DNA of 13,728 bases from Candidatus Woesearchaeota archaeon (GTDB lineage: Archaea > Nanobdellota > Nanobdellia > Woesearchaeales > GW2011-AR9), in contig JACQNF010000015.1 in NCBI GenBank assembly GCA_016203215.1, forward strand, positions 1-13,728, read 5' to 3'. The notes beneath the pieces were generated by a model that did no database searches, was not told the origin of the DNA, and saw nothing but the letters and a program-made list of their open reading frames with translations. The translations under genes were made by a program, and so were the position numbers. Shown here in pieces: positions 1 through 8,267 of this stretch (the first letter of the stretch is position 1; each line of letters starts with the position of its first letter).

Positions 1-1202
1 GATCCATAATTAAATCCAAATCCGCTAGCGTCACAGGTATAGTTCCCATAGTTCCATGAACTGCTTCCGCACTTGACTATGAGCTCGCCCGGTGTACAAG
101 CTTCGTAACAGCCTGCGACATTATTCTTGACACCACAAGTCTTGGGGGACTTAACATTTGACCACGTAGAGGCTAAACTACAATCTGACGCTTTCGGTTG
201 AGAAACTTCCCCCGTACAACTGTTTACCGTCGTATTGTAAAGAGTTGAACCTTCACACCAACTTTGTTTTAAAGTAATAGTGCAACAGCCTTTCCCATCA
301 ACACAGGAAACGGCACACCACGTAACACCTTTCTGGCCCCAATCGGGTTTCTCATTAAACGTCACACTACAATTTGCTGCCTGCTGTCCCTGAACAGCAA
401 AAGTAGCTCCATACTTACTCTTAACACACTTAGTCTCATTTACCAATCCCGGTGTGCAAGTCGTGCAAGCGCCGTCTTTACAGCCTTTCCCTTCAGGACA
501 TGCCTGCTTCAGTTCCCCAAAAGAACTAGCCGTGACACAGTTATACTCATGAACAAATTTGGTGCCCTCGCAATAATCAAGAGGAGATTGCTTCAGGACT
601 TTTTTAGTTTGAGCGTCAATTTCACTCACGACTGTTTTTTGATCGAATGAACCCCAATTAAGGATTGCACCAGGAGCAGTTCCATACGTATTATACGTCT
701 TGTCTGGATCGTCACAAAGCACGCCTGCTTGCTGCGGAGAACTACCTGCTGCAGAGGCAGGATACTTTAACAGCACTGTCTTGACCGCAGGCAGACTATC
801 CTGCTTGATATATACAAGATACGTCTTCCCTGGAGAGATCGTTTCCAACCACGTAGGGTATGTTTTAATGTAAGGATTTGTTACCGCAGTCTTACCAGGA
901 ACGTAGGCTTCTTTCTGGGGAGTAAACACCATATTAAGATCAGATTCGATGCTCTTGAAAAAATCAGTCGCTTTTACTGGACCACCATCAGTACCGAGTG
1001 TAAATTTATTGTATCCCTCATGTAAAGTGATTCCTTGTCCTAGTTGAGCATACGATAATTTCACATACACCGCTTGACCAGCAAGCGCTTCTTTCGGAAG
1101 TGGATTTCCTTCAGGATCCAACTGCGGAGAACACGATACGACAAACAACGCTACCACCAACAAAACTAACGAAACAAACATACCATTTCTTTTGTTACCC
1201 AT
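1..1202 (-). CDS. Cysteine-rich surface lipoprotein, family unknown (C-terminus beyond left edge)
   Basis: A reading frame of 400 codons is open from the ATG at 1200-1202 to the window edge, so the protein is truncated by the window and not broken. Residues 1-24 are a basic start (MGNKR), a hydrophobic stretch, then FVVSC, a lipobox with the lipidated Cys at about residue 24; the mature protein should be anchored outside the cell. The first ~170 residues after the anchor contain few Cys. The remainder has more than twenty, many in short spacings such as the GKGCKDGACTTCTPG segment, VDGKGCC and EACTPG, which suggests a disulfide-rich extracellular region. The start is supported by a GAGGTG Shine-Dalgarno core 8 nt upstream (1211-1216). 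It lies 71 bp beyond another lipoprotein gene on the same strand but has its own TATA box. Function is not recognised. Confidence 0.85.
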   Translation of the reverse strand, partial: MGNKRNGMFVSLVLLVVALFVVSCSPQLDPEGNPLPKEALAGQAVYVKLSYAQLGQGITLHEGYNKFTLGTDGGPVKATDFFKSIESDLNMVFTPQKEAYVPGKTAVTNPYIKTYPTWLETISPGKTYLVYIKQDSLPAVKTVLLKYPASAAGSSPQQAGVLCDDPDKTYNTYGTAPGAILNWGSFDQKTVVSEIDAQTKKVLKQSPLDYCEGTKFVHEYNCVTASSFGELKQACPEGKGCKDGACTTCTPGLVNETKCVKSKYGATFAVQGQQAANCSVTFNEKPDWGQKGVTWCAVSCVDGKGCCTITLKQSWCEGSTLYNTTVNSCTGEVSQPKASDCSLASTWSNVKSPKTCGVKNNVAGCYEACTPGELIVKCGSSSWNYGNYTCDASGFGFNYG

Positions 1203-1210
1203 ACTGTACA

Positions 1211-1216
1211 CACCTC
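1211..1216 (-). promoter_or_regulatory. Shine-Dalgarno site of the cysteine-rich lipoprotein gene
   Basis: Minus-strand GAGGTG, 8 nt before the ATG at 1202. It matches the complement of the archaeal 16S rRNA 3' tail and fixes the start. An in-frame GTG at 1208-1210 overlaps the site and is less likely to be used. Confidence 0.65.
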
Positions 1217-1234
1217 GTTTTTGAATGATTATCC

Positions 1235-1271
<37 letters not shown>

Positions 1272-1273
1272 CC

Positions 1274-2146
1274 TTACTTTCTCAACGTGATCTGTCGAGC
1301 TTCACTAAATTCATAGCTATACCAGAATTCAACGAATAATGTCGTCTGATACGACGGGGCTTCAACTAACGGAGCAGTGCACAACACTTCTCCCTCTCGC
1401 CGATCACGTTTGAATGAAACACTCCCATCGTCATTGACCAAAACATCACGGAACTGACACGTCAACGGCGTGTTGCCTAGACGAGTTCGGCCAAGCTTGA
1501 TGGTTCGAGCATTGCCGTTTCCTTTATCGGCGATCTTCAACCGTAATTCCAACTCTGGGCTTTCTCCGCCAACAACAACTTCGGTCATCGAGGTAATCGC
1601 CACGGGCGCGCCTTGGCCGGCAAAAGAAACTGCTCCCGTGGGCATCTGACAGCCGGCATCAAAGAGATCATACCGAGCAGCATTGATGCAAATTGTCGGC
1701 GCAAACTCGAAGGAAGAGTCGTAGGAGACATACAAGCGGTAGGTTTCCTTCCGCTGTTCTGCACCATGAAGGCTTGAAACCGTTCCGCTAAACGGTATGT
1801 CTACTCTTCCGCCGCGATCTTCAGTAAAAGCACTACGAGCTTCGACCGTCGCAAAGAAGTGTTCAGGATTATCAATCGAAAGCATAGTCTGGTCGTAACT
1901 TCCCATCGTCACGCGGACGTTTTGAAGAGGATAACCCGCCTTGTTGAACAATGCCAAGATCAAAGAGAACGGACGGCCTTCATAAAAGATAGATGGAGAA
2001 CGCTGCTCATCGACCACGACGAAAGGGACGGCGTAGCCAATCTTGTAATTTGTATCGAATGTTCTTTCTCCGCCGCCTCCGCAACCGCTAAGGAATAGAA
2101 GAGCAAAGACAAGTACAAGTCCTGAGACAAGCGTATACCGTTTCAT
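1274..2146 (-). CDS. Lipoprotein with disulfide-type beta domain, family unknown
   Basis: 290 residues. The N-terminus has MKR, a hydrophobic core and then LSGC followed by a Gly run, a clear lipobox with the lipidated Cys at residue 22. The rest is beta-rich with few charged helices, arranged as two likely beta-sandwich domains (about 40-150 and 180-290). The second has paired cysteines (C230, C256) and ends in a Tyr-rich strand (FWYSYEF, then RQITL) that resembles the ends of the external domains of the upstream membrane protein. The ATG overlaps the stop of that gene by 4 bp (ATGA), so the two are probably translationally coupled and act together at the cell surface. No enzyme motif is seen. 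Immunoglobulin-like folding is an inference from pattern, not a family match. Confidence 0.85.
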   Translation of the reverse strand: MKRYTLVSGLVLVFALLFLSGCGGGGERTFDTNYKIGYAVPFVVVDEQRSPSIFYEGRPFSLILALFNKAGYPLQNVRVTMGSYDQTMLSIDNPEHFFATVEARSAFTEDRGGRVDIPFSGTVSSLHGAEQRKETYRLYVSYDSSFEFAPTICINAARYDLFDAGCQMPTGAVSFAGQGAPVAITSMTEVVVGGESPELELRLKIADKGNGNARTIKLGRTRLGNTPLTCQFRDVLVNDDGSVSFKRDRREGEVLCTAPLVEAPSYQTTLFVEFWYSYEFSEARQITLRK

Positions 2147-4131
2147 CCGAGTTCAATCACCTGCACTTGGACAGTCGACTCACGTGTGATTTGATAATCA
2201 TAAACCAACTGCGCGAAAAAAGTCTCTATTTTGGGTCTTCCTTGAAAATTCAGCAGGTCATTCGGGGGGGTGAGAAAACACGTGGCAAGACCGAAAGAAC
2301 GAGGCGCATCTTCCGGCAAAATAATTTCTTTTCCGGAGATACAATCCTGCTGACCGCTGCGCACCGAGAATCCCCGCTCACCCAATGAGTAGGAAAACGA
2401 CTTGATCGACAGGATTTTCCCGCCGCCGACATTATCTACCGATGCCACGAAACGAGGGACATCTGTGGAAGAGATGATCGGGTTTTGTTCGGGAGAACCA
2501 AGCCCGAAATTGATCTTGGCGAACTCTGCCGGAGCGGAAGAATATACTTTTTGCGCGGAGGGAAAACGGTCACGAGTCAGTTCAGAGACGATTTTCTGTT
2601 TTTCTTCTACCTTCACTTGACCGATGAAAGCACGCTCAAGGGAAGAACTCGTGACCATATCTTTAATCGTTGCCTGAACGACCATCGTGTACGATGTTTG
2701 CTTCTTTCCAACAAGATCTTGCGCGGGTGTGCACGTCAAGGGGATTTGCGCAACATCTGTGGTGATGGTGACGGGAGCCTCACTGCCAGTTATCCCTTGC
2801 AAGGAGACTTCCCCGGGAATTTCCTCAACACTCTTCTTAAATTTGCACGTAAGCACTGCCTTCAGTTCTAACTCCCTCGGATTTTCAACAACAAATGTCG
2901 CAGAATAGGATGGTCGGGCAGTGTATTGCAATGGTGCAGGAGGGATCTCAAATTTTGCGGTCGTCGGTCGGATCTCTCGATCTACTGTGCCGGCAACTTG
3001 GACATTCTCAGCAAGCTTCTTCTGCTCTTCAGCGACACAATCATCAATATCAACAACATCCTGTTTCACTTCCTCTTTGTCTCGGCAGACGACGACAAGC
3101 TGCGAACGCCGCTGCCGCTGGAGGACACAGTCGTTCAAGTTGACGAAATCGCCGCCGAGCAAGCACATCATATTGGCGATGAAAGGATGTTCACCTTCAG
3201 GGAGTTTGCCGAGAACATCTTCCTGCGCTTTCTGAAATTCTTCAAATGTAGGTATATTTGATTTTGCGGTTTCGTAACCGACAGTAGGAATTCCCGGCAG
3301 AACAAGAGCTAATACGAGCACTACGAACGAAATCACTTTCAGAAATCCAAGGAGAGAGTTCATCGCCCTGCTTTCTGTCGGTTGTGCAGGAAGTAGCATC
3401 AGCCCCGACAAGAACCACCACGGGACGTAGAGTAAAACCTCTAAAACGGGACCGATTGTCAACTCTAATTTTTGAATCATGAACGGCAGAAGACTGACGT
3501 CTAAGAAGAGAACGAGAACGGGGAGGAACCCTGCTGCTTCTGCAGAAAGAGCTTCCCATTTCGTTAAGAGACCGATGACGACAAAGACGGTAACAGTGAG
3601 GATCGAAAACCAGATCAAGCGGCTTGGTTCGAGGGTCGCATCAAGCGCCCAGTACCACACTAAAAATGTAATCATCGGCAAAAGGACGGCAAGTCTTTCC
3701 CGTTGTAAGTGGGCTGCGACAGCATAGCCAGAAATCAAGAAGAGCGCAATGGAAAAAGCGAGAATCACTGCAGGATTATAACCCATTAAACGAAAAGCAT
3801 AATGTATCGCCCCTAGGAAAACTAAGAGAACTGCTGAACTCTTCGCGCCAGCAAGCATTGCCCCACCTACAGCAGCACCTGCACCGACGGTTCCGCTGAC
3901 TGCACCTGCTGCAGATCGCGCTCCACGACCAACTGCTTGCACACCGCTTCGAAGCGCTTCTGCCTGCGTCCGTTGTCGTTCACGATTGTACGTCGTAGCC
4001 CACTGTTGAAATGCTCCTACTGCTCTCCGGATGGCAGATGCCTCTTTTTGCGTCGCCGCTGCCTCTCCTTCCTTCGCCTCACTTTCTTTTACAGAAGATC
4101 GGTTGGATTTACTTTCTTCTTCAGCAGACAT
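2143..4131 (-). CDS. Seven-helix membrane protein with large external beta-domain region, family unknown
   Basis: About 662 residues. The first ~95 residues are charged and Gln/Ala/Gly-rich and lack a signal peptide. Seven hydrophobic segments follow, at roughly 99-117, 120-140, 147-164, 172-189, 200-219, 226-247 and 260-282. A hydrophilic, probably helical segment (about 290-385) contains four Cys, and then come two beta-rich domains (about 400-505 and 525-662), each with a Cys pair. With seven helices the N-terminus and the beta domains should lie on opposite sides, so the beta domains are probably external. I chose the ATG at 4129-4131 because the GAGGTG Shine-Dalgarno core (4135-4140) precedes it. 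A GTG two codons upstream overlaps that site. The gene overlaps the downstream lipoprotein gene by 4 bp. It is plausibly a surface-assembly or anchoring protein, but the function is unknown. Confidence 0.85.
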   Translation of the reverse strand: MSAEEESKSNRSSVKESEAKEGEAAATQKEASAIRRAVGAFQQWATTYNRERQRTQAEALRSGVQAVGRGARSAAGAVSGTVGAGAAVGGAMLAGAKSSAVLLVFLGAIHYAFRLMGYNPAVILAFSIALFLISGYAVAAHLQRERLAVLLPMITFLVWYWALDATLEPSRLIWFSILTVTVFVVIGLLTKWEALSAEAAGFLPVLVLFLDVSLLPFMIQKLELTIGPVLEVLLYVPWWFLSGLMLLPAQPTESRAMNSLLGFLKVISFVVLVLALVLPGIPTVGYETAKSNIPTFEEFQKAQEDVLGKLPEGEHPFIANMMCLLGGDFVNLNDCVLQRQRRSQLVVVCRDKEEVKQDVVDIDDCVAEEQKKLAENVQVAGTVDREIRPTTAKFEIPPAPLQYTARPSYSATFVVENPRELELKAVLTCKFKKSVEEIPGEVSLQGITGSEAPVTITTDVAQIPLTCTPAQDLVGKKQTSYTMVVQATIKDMVTSSSLERAFIGQVKVEEKQKIVSELTRDRFPSAQKVYSSAPAEFAKINFGLGSPEQNPIISSTDVPRFVASVDNVGGGKILSIKSFSYSLGERGFSVRSGQQDCISGKEIILPEDAPRSFGLATCFLTPPNDLLNFQGRPKIETFFAQLVYDYQITRESTVQVQVIELG

Positions 4132-4134
4132 ATA

Positions 4135-4140
4135 CACCTC
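4135..4140 (-). promoter_or_regulatory. Shine-Dalgarno site of the membrane-protein gene
   Basis: Minus-strand GAGGTG, only 3 nt before the ATG at 4131. The spacing is tight, but the same hexamer precedes the other envelope gene at 1211, so it is probably real. It favours the ATG over the overlapping GTG at 4135-4137. Confidence 0.5.
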
Positions 4141-4165
4141 TTTAAGTTACGATGGAAGCTTTGAA

Positions 4166-4175
4166 CCTATAAAAA
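4166..4175 (-). promoter_or_regulatory. TATA-like box for the membrane protein/lipoprotein operon
   Basis: Minus-strand TTTTTATAGG centred about 40 bp before the ATG. Transcription would begin near 4145 and give a ~14-nt leader that just includes the Shine-Dalgarno site. The 4138-4306 region is a divergent intergenic region; apart from this box and the opposite-facing kinase promoter I see nothing in it. Confidence 0.5.
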
Positions 4176-4274
4176 TCTTGCGACGAAACGTGTGTATTGA
4201 AATTCGCCCAGGCGGTTCGGCGTCCACAACTCCTAAGCATCTAACTTTCCCCATACCGTTTCCAATAGCATAAA

Positions 4275-4283
4275 GTTAATATT
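4275..4283 (+). promoter_or_regulatory. TATA-like box for the PfkB-family kinase gene
   Basis: GTTAATATT centred ~28 bp before the ATG at 4307, the distance expected for a leaderless archaeal transcript. The match is weaker than at the other promoters here. Confidence 0.4.
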
Positions 4284-4306
4284 CCCGTGTTTCTAGCTAT
4301 CAAAAA

Positions 4307-5227
4307 ATGGATTATGCCACCACTTTAGATCTTCTTGTCATCACCAACGCCGTAACAGACAAACTGTACCATATTCCTACTGCCGAATTAGAACGCCTCG
4401 GTCTGGCAAAAGGAAAAGAAAAAAGAACGAAGGATCCAACGGTGCTCGCAGAAAAACTTGCTTCCTACCCTCTGCTAGCAGAAGACCCAGCAGGTTCGCC
4501 CGCAAATGTCGGGTTTTCCAGCGCAGCGCTCGGATTGTGCGTGGGTCTTATCGGTTGTCTCGGAACAGATGCAGAAGCAAGAGCGTACACCGAAAAAATA
4601 AGCGGACATGGAATCGCCGACCACACGCAAACGCTCCCCGGACAGAGCGGGGTGTGCTACACATTCATTACTGAAGATGGGGAGAGGACATTTCTGAACC
4701 TAATGAACAATGCCCCAAAGTTTGATCTCCAACGAGCCCCTGGTTCTGCAAGAATAATCCATACCTCCTGTTATGAGATTGTCCACAACGAAGAGAAATT
4801 TTTGGATTATTTCCCAAAAGCAAAAATGGCGGGCGCAAAGATCAGCCTTGATTTAGCAAGCCCTGAAACCTGCCGCAAAATCGCCTCTCTCACAAATATA
4901 CTATTGTTGACTGATTTTCTGTTTGCTTCACCAGAAGAATACGCTGCCGCCACTGGCAAAGAATTCTCTTCATTAGCAGAACATCCATTCCAACACACTG
5001 CGCTCTGCGTGAAGTACGGCGCACACGGCTCGCGCGTGCTTGCAGGAAGTAGTGATTGGCAGATACCTGCTCTTCCAACAACAGTAGTTAACACCAATGG
5101 CGCTGGAGACGGTTATGCTGCCGGATTCCTCACGGCATATCTCCAAGGAAGAAACTTCCAAGACTGCGGTTTGAATGGCAGTGCTGTCGCAGCACAGGTT
5201 GTCGGACAGAGGGGCGCAAGTCTTTAG
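4307..5227 (+). CDS. PfkB-family carbohydrate/nucleoside kinase (adenosine kinase-like)
   Basis: 306 residues, normal for the ribokinase/PfkB family, which phosphorylates sugars or nucleosides with ATP in the cytosol. Near the N-terminus DLLVITNAVTDKLYHIP matches the family's first strand. GSPANVGFSSAALG (63-76) is the glycine/asparagine substrate-binding signature. GVCYTFITEDGERTFLN (115-131) is the lid region. VNTNGAGDGYAAGF (261-274) is the C-terminal signature with the anion-hole glycines and the catalytic base Asp at 268. The NTNGAGD form differs from the usual DTxGAGD in its first residue. The overall look is closest to adenosine-kinase-like members, but substrate cannot be told from sequence: nucleoside, ribose and other sugars are all possible. 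It is likely leaderless and monocistronic; the next gene has its own TATA box. Confidence 0.9.
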   Translation: MDYATTLDLLVITNAVTDKLYHIPTAELERLGLAKGKEKRTKDPTVLAEKLASYPLLAEDPAGSPANVGFSSAALGLCVGLIGCLGTDAEARAYTEKISGHGIADHTQTLPGQSGVCYTFITEDGERTFLNLMNNAPKFDLQRAPGSARIIHTSCYEIVHNEEKFLDYFPKAKMAGAKISLDLASPETCRKIASLTNILLLTDFLFASPEEYAAATGKEFSSLAEHPFQHTALCVKYGAHGSRVLAGSSDWQIPALPTTVVNTNGAGDGYAAGFLTAYLQGRNFQDCGLNGSAVAAQVVGQRGASL

Positions 5228-5253
5228 CCAACAGCGAGAATAAAAGAAGTAAC

Positions 5254-5262
5254 ATTTAAATA
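5254..5262 (+). promoter_or_regulatory. TATA-like box for the AI-2E family gene
   Basis: ATTTAAATA centred 26 bp before the ATG at 5284, which implies a leaderless transcript. No Shine-Dalgarno site is seen before that ATG. Confidence 0.55.
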
Positions 5263-5283
5263 ACACCTTTCTTTCATTACCCC

Positions 5284-6345
5284 ATGGGTTTTGAGGAACA
5301 TAAACGGAAGCTGGCGTTCTCGCTGATTTTCATTTTCCTGCTTGTAGTTGCATTCCTCATGTTCCAGCCGTACTTAACTGCGATCCTTGTCGGAGCACTG
5401 CTGGCATACTTTATCAAGCCGCTGTATCTCAAAATATTGCCGTTCGTAAAGTCGAAAGCTGTAGCGAAAACCACCATTGGTATCGGTGCAGGGTTGCTGT
5501 TGCTGATCGTCGTGTTTATTATCGCCTTTCCCCTTGCCGCTCAAGCCCAATCTCTCTACATCAAGTCAGGGCAGATGGTCTCTTCATTTGTGAAGGATAT
5601 CCAGAGCTGCGAAGGGGAAACATCAAAGCCGATGTGTCAACTGGTCCAAGGTGTATCTCCATTGTTTGATTCCCCCGAATTTCGGGAACGGAGCAATGAA
5701 CTGCTTCAAAAAGTATCGTTGTACATCTATGACAAAATTACGGGGTTTATCGCAAGTATTGTCTCATTCATCATTTTCTTTCTTGTGATGGTCTTCTCTC
5801 TCTTCTATTTTCTGGACCATGGGGAAGAGATCAAGACGACAATCCTCTCTATTCTTCCATTGACGAAATCAGATAAACGTCGGATTGTTCAGCGTCTGGA
5901 AGAAAGCATCAAGGCAGTCATCGGAGGAAACGTGACTACTGCTTTCCTTCAGGGAGTTGCCTCCTCATTGATTTTCGCATTGTTAGGTGTACCTTCACCA
6001 CTCTTCTGGGGGATGCTCATCGCTTTTTTGGCGTTCATCCCGGGGTTAGGCCCTTCACTGATCTGGATACCCATAACCATCATCTTTGTCATCCAAGGAG
6101 CATTTTTAAAAGCGTTTATTCTCGTCGCAGCATCGCTCTTGATCCTCACGTCCATCGAAACACTATTGAAACCAAAAATTATTGGAGCAAAGATCCAAAT
6201 GTCAACCTATGCGGTTTTCATGAGTGTCCTTGGTGGACTTCAGCTCTTCGGTCTTCTCGGCTTCTTCTTTGGACCGCTCCTCCTTGCGTTGCTGATAACC
6301 TGCACCCAGATTTATCGTGAGATGGATGAGAATTCTAAAGACTAA
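5284..6345 (+). CDS. AI-2E family (UPF0118) transporter-like membrane protein
   Basis: 353 residues, typical for this family of polytopic membrane proteins. Members include the E. coli TqsA autoinducer-2 exporter and ion antiporters, and the substrate of archaeal members is unknown. Hydrophobic segments lie at about 11-27, 29-47 and 64-85. A soluble loop (86-150) follows, then segments at about 153-177, 217-268 (two or three helices), 273-292 and 308-340. The conserved second half is clear: FLQGVASSLIFALLGVPSP, FIPGLGPSLIWIP, the LLKPKIIGAKIQM loop, and a final Gly-rich helix GLLGFFFGPLL. It ends with a short charged cytoplasmic tail. It has its own promoter and lies 34 bp upstream of trm1, whose own box overlaps the end of this gene. 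Confidence 0.92.
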   Translation: MGFEEHKRKLAFSLIFIFLLVVAFLMFQPYLTAILVGALLAYFIKPLYLKILPFVKSKAVAKTTIGIGAGLLLLIVVFIIAFPLAAQAQSLYIKSGQMVSSFVKDIQSCEGETSKPMCQLVQGVSPLFDSPEFRERSNELLQKVSLYIYDKITGFIASIVSFIIFFLVMVFSLFYFLDHGEEIKTTILSILPLTKSDKRRIVQRLEESIKAVIGGNVTTAFLQGVASSLIFALLGVPSPLFWGMLIAFLAFIPGLGPSLIWIPITIIFVIQGAFLKAFILVAASLLILTSIETLLKPKIIGAKIQMSTYAVFMSVLGGLQLFGLLGFFFGPLLLALLITCTQIYREMDENSKD

Positions 6346-6346
6346 A

Positions 6347-6356
6347 GATTTAAAAG
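6347..6356 (+). promoter_or_regulatory. TATA-like box for the trm1 operon
   Basis: GATTTAAAAG centred ~28 bp before the ATG at 6380, starting right after the previous gene's stop. The spacer carries six AG units (6364-6375). The box would lie inside the coding region if the in-frame ATG at 6317 were used, so it supports the later start. Confidence 0.55.
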
Positions 6357-6379
6357 GTTCCAAAGAGAGAGAGAGAACT

Positions 6380-7483
6380 ATGTCGGTTATCGCTGAGCAA
6401 TCCATTTCTCTTCCCCTCGTCTTGCCGAAAGGGGACGTCCATGCCCAGATGGAGATTTTTTACAATCCCCTCATGGCATCAAATCGATCCATTTCCATTC
6501 TCCTCCTCAACACGCTTTCGAAAAAGAATCTTACGATTGCTGATCCGCTTGCTGGATCGGGCATTCGTTCACTCCGATTTCTTAAGGAGCTGCACTCCGG
6601 AAAGATTCAACGGCTTTGTGTGAATGATCTCAAGCCAGGATTTACATCGTATTTCAAGAAACAACTGAAACGAAATAAAATTACACTTGAAGAGACAGAA
6701 CTAGTTCTTGGGAATACAGATGCAACACCATTTCTTCTTCACCAAAATGGATTTGATTACATCGACATCGATCCTTTTGGCAGTCCAAATCCGTTTCTTG
6801 CAGCAGCCGCTGCCCGAATCTCTCGTGAAGGGATTGTAGCAATCACGGCAACAGATACCGCGGCATTGACCGGAACGTATCCAAGGGCCACGCGACGGAA
6901 ATACTGGGCAGAACCCCTGCATACATTTTTGATGCACGAAGTCGGATTACGCATTCTCATCCGCAGGATCCAACTCCAAGGAACTCAGTTTGACAAGGCA
7001 TTCGTTCCCCTCTTGTCGTATCATAAAGACCACTATTTTCGAGTCTATCTCCGCGCCACGAAAGGAAAAGAAAAATGCGACCAGATCGTGGAACAGCATC
7101 AATACTTTCTTTTCTGTACATCCTGCTTAGACAGGAAATGTTCACGATGGAACAACGAAACCTGCGCGTGCGGGAAACAATTTCAATTCGCCGGCCCGCT
7201 TTGGACGGGTCCGTTAGGAGAACATCCGTTTATTCAAAAAATGGCAGACAATAATCCTTTTCCTGAAGAAAAAGAGTTTCTTGATCTTCTTGCAGCAGAA
7301 GCCGCCGTGAACGTGGTTGGCTTCCACGATCTTCACGAAATCGCTCGGAGAGTAAAGAAAGATCCACCACGCTTGGAGAAAATAATAAAAAGAGTAAGAG
7401 GTGTGAGAACACAATTTTCAGGAACAGGCATTAAAACAACCGTATCGCGAAAAGAGATTGAAAAAGAATTCAATGAGAGATGA
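6380..7483 (+). CDS. trm1: tRNA (guanine26-N2)-dimethyltransferase
   Basis: 367 residues, the usual archaeal Trm1 length. It uses S-adenosylmethionine to methylate N2 of G26 at the hinge of tRNAs. Visible motifs: ADPLAGSGIRSLRFLKE (54-70), the SAM-binding loop; NDLKPGF (82-88), the second-strand acidic motif; DYIDIDPFGSPNPFL (126-140), the catalytic DPFGSP loop; and TATDTAALTGTYP (157-169). A zinc-binding cluster follows, with C246, C249, C254, C262 and C264. The C-terminal domain GPLWTGPLGEHPFI and the GVRTQFSGTGIKTTV end are family-typical. An in-frame ATG 21 codons upstream would overlap the previous gene. I chose 6380 because of the TATA distance, the family length and the lack of homology of the extra residues. 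It is the first gene of a run with the MOSC protein (4-bp overlap) and msrB. Confidence 0.96.
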   Translation: MSVIAEQSISLPLVLPKGDVHAQMEIFYNPLMASNRSISILLLNTLSKKNLTIADPLAGSGIRSLRFLKELHSGKIQRLCVNDLKPGFTSYFKKQLKRNKITLEETELVLGNTDATPFLLHQNGFDYIDIDPFGSPNPFLAAAAARISREGIVAITATDTAALTGTYPRATRRKYWAEPLHTFLMHEVGLRILIRRIQLQGTQFDKAFVPLLSYHKDHYFRVYLRATKGKEKCDQIVEQHQYFLFCTSCLDRKCSRWNNETCACGKQFQFAGPLWTGPLGEHPFIQKMADNNPFPEEKEFLDLLAAEAAVNVVGFHDLHEIARRVKKDPPRLEKIIKRVRGVRTQFSGTGIKTTVSRKEIEKEFNER

Positions 7484-8262
7484 GAAAAAAAGGAAAAAAA
7501 GAAAAATGTACCATGAATGGGAAAATTCATCAGATTAATCTTGAAACGAGGGATATCCCAACATATCCTATCGAGAGAGCATTCGTTTCGCTAGAACAGG
7601 TAATTAGCGATAATGGGGTTCATGACAAGCTCCATCTACATCGGAAACCAGGAAATCATGAAGGATCACAACAGGCTCTCTGCCTCTACTCTCTCGAATG
7701 TCTGAAAAGATTACAGAATGAGGGTTTTCCTGTCTCCCCTGGCACCCTGGGAGAAAATGTCACGACAGAAGGGCTTGATTATCACGCAGTCAGAATCGGA
7801 GATATTTACCAGCTTGGTCCGAAAGTAAGGGTTAGAATCAACAAAATCAGAACGCCGTGTCAGAGGATCGCCGACGCGTATGGGGAAGAGATCATCACGG
7901 CGATGTTTGATGGACGAGTGAAGAGATGTGATTATACCTCCCCTAAATGGGGGATGACGGGATTTTATGCGGAAGTATTTCGGCAAGGAATGCTGCAGCG
8001 AGGAGATGACATCGAACGACTTTCGGAAGGCGATCCCGATATACCGTTCGGAAAATGGCGGCACTTTAAAGGTGGAGAATACGATGTCTTGGAAGTTGCC
8101 TTGGATTCAGAAAAAAATCCTCCTGAACAAATCGTGGTCTATCGAGCACGGGGAAATTCACACTATGGCCCGCACCGCGTCTGGACGCGGTCAAAACAAA
8201 ATTTTCTGGAGATGATGCAAACCCCGCAAGGAAAGGTTCCACGATTTACTTTTGAAGGATAA
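7480..8262 (+). CDS. MOSC domain-DUF1653 fusion protein
   Basis: 260 residues in two recognisable parts. Residues about 12-182 form a MOSC domain of the YiiM type: NGKIHQINL, the basic [11 protein letters not shown] segment, [22 protein letters not shown], the conserved Cys in TPCQRI (C127), and the terminal [22 protein letters not shown] domains of known function handle sulfur or molybdenum-cofactor chemistry using this Cys. Residues about 190-258 match DUF1653: [21 protein letters not shown], then [19 protein letters not shown] and [11 protein letters not shown]1653 is usually a stand-alone protein of ~70 residues and has no established function. The ATG at 7480 overlaps the trm1 stop (ATGA). 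An alternative ATG at 7513 removes eleven Lys-rich residues and begins exactly at the MOSC strand, so either start may be used. The protein is predicted soluble. Confidence 0.88.
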   Translation: MRKKGKKEKCTMNGKIHQINLETRDIPTYPIERAFVSLEQVISDNGVHDKLHLHRKPGNHEGSQQALCLYSLECLKRLQNEGFPVSPGTLGENVTTEGLDYHAVRIGDIYQLGPKVRVRINKIRTPCQRIADAYGEEIITAMFDGRVKRCDYTSPKWGMTGFYAEVFRQGMLQRGDDIERLSEGDPDIPFGKWRHFKGGEYDVLEVALDSEKNPPEQIVVYRARGNSHYGPHRVWTRSKQNFLEMMQTPQGKVPRFTFEG

Positions 8263-8267
8263 ACAAG

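Noticed and set aside
2485..3261. Overlapping plus-strand frames opposite the membrane-protein gene
   Set aside because: They are antisense to a continuous gene with clear membrane segments and have low-complexity, atypical composition.
3600..3660. GGTTCGAGGGTC-like sequence reminiscent of a tRNA T-arm
   Set aside because: It lies inside the membrane-protein gene and lacks acceptor, D and anticodon arms around it.
6317..6379. 21 additional N-terminal codons for trm1
   Set aside because: They overlap the end of the previous gene and the TATA-like box, and the residues do not resemble the Trm1 N-terminus.
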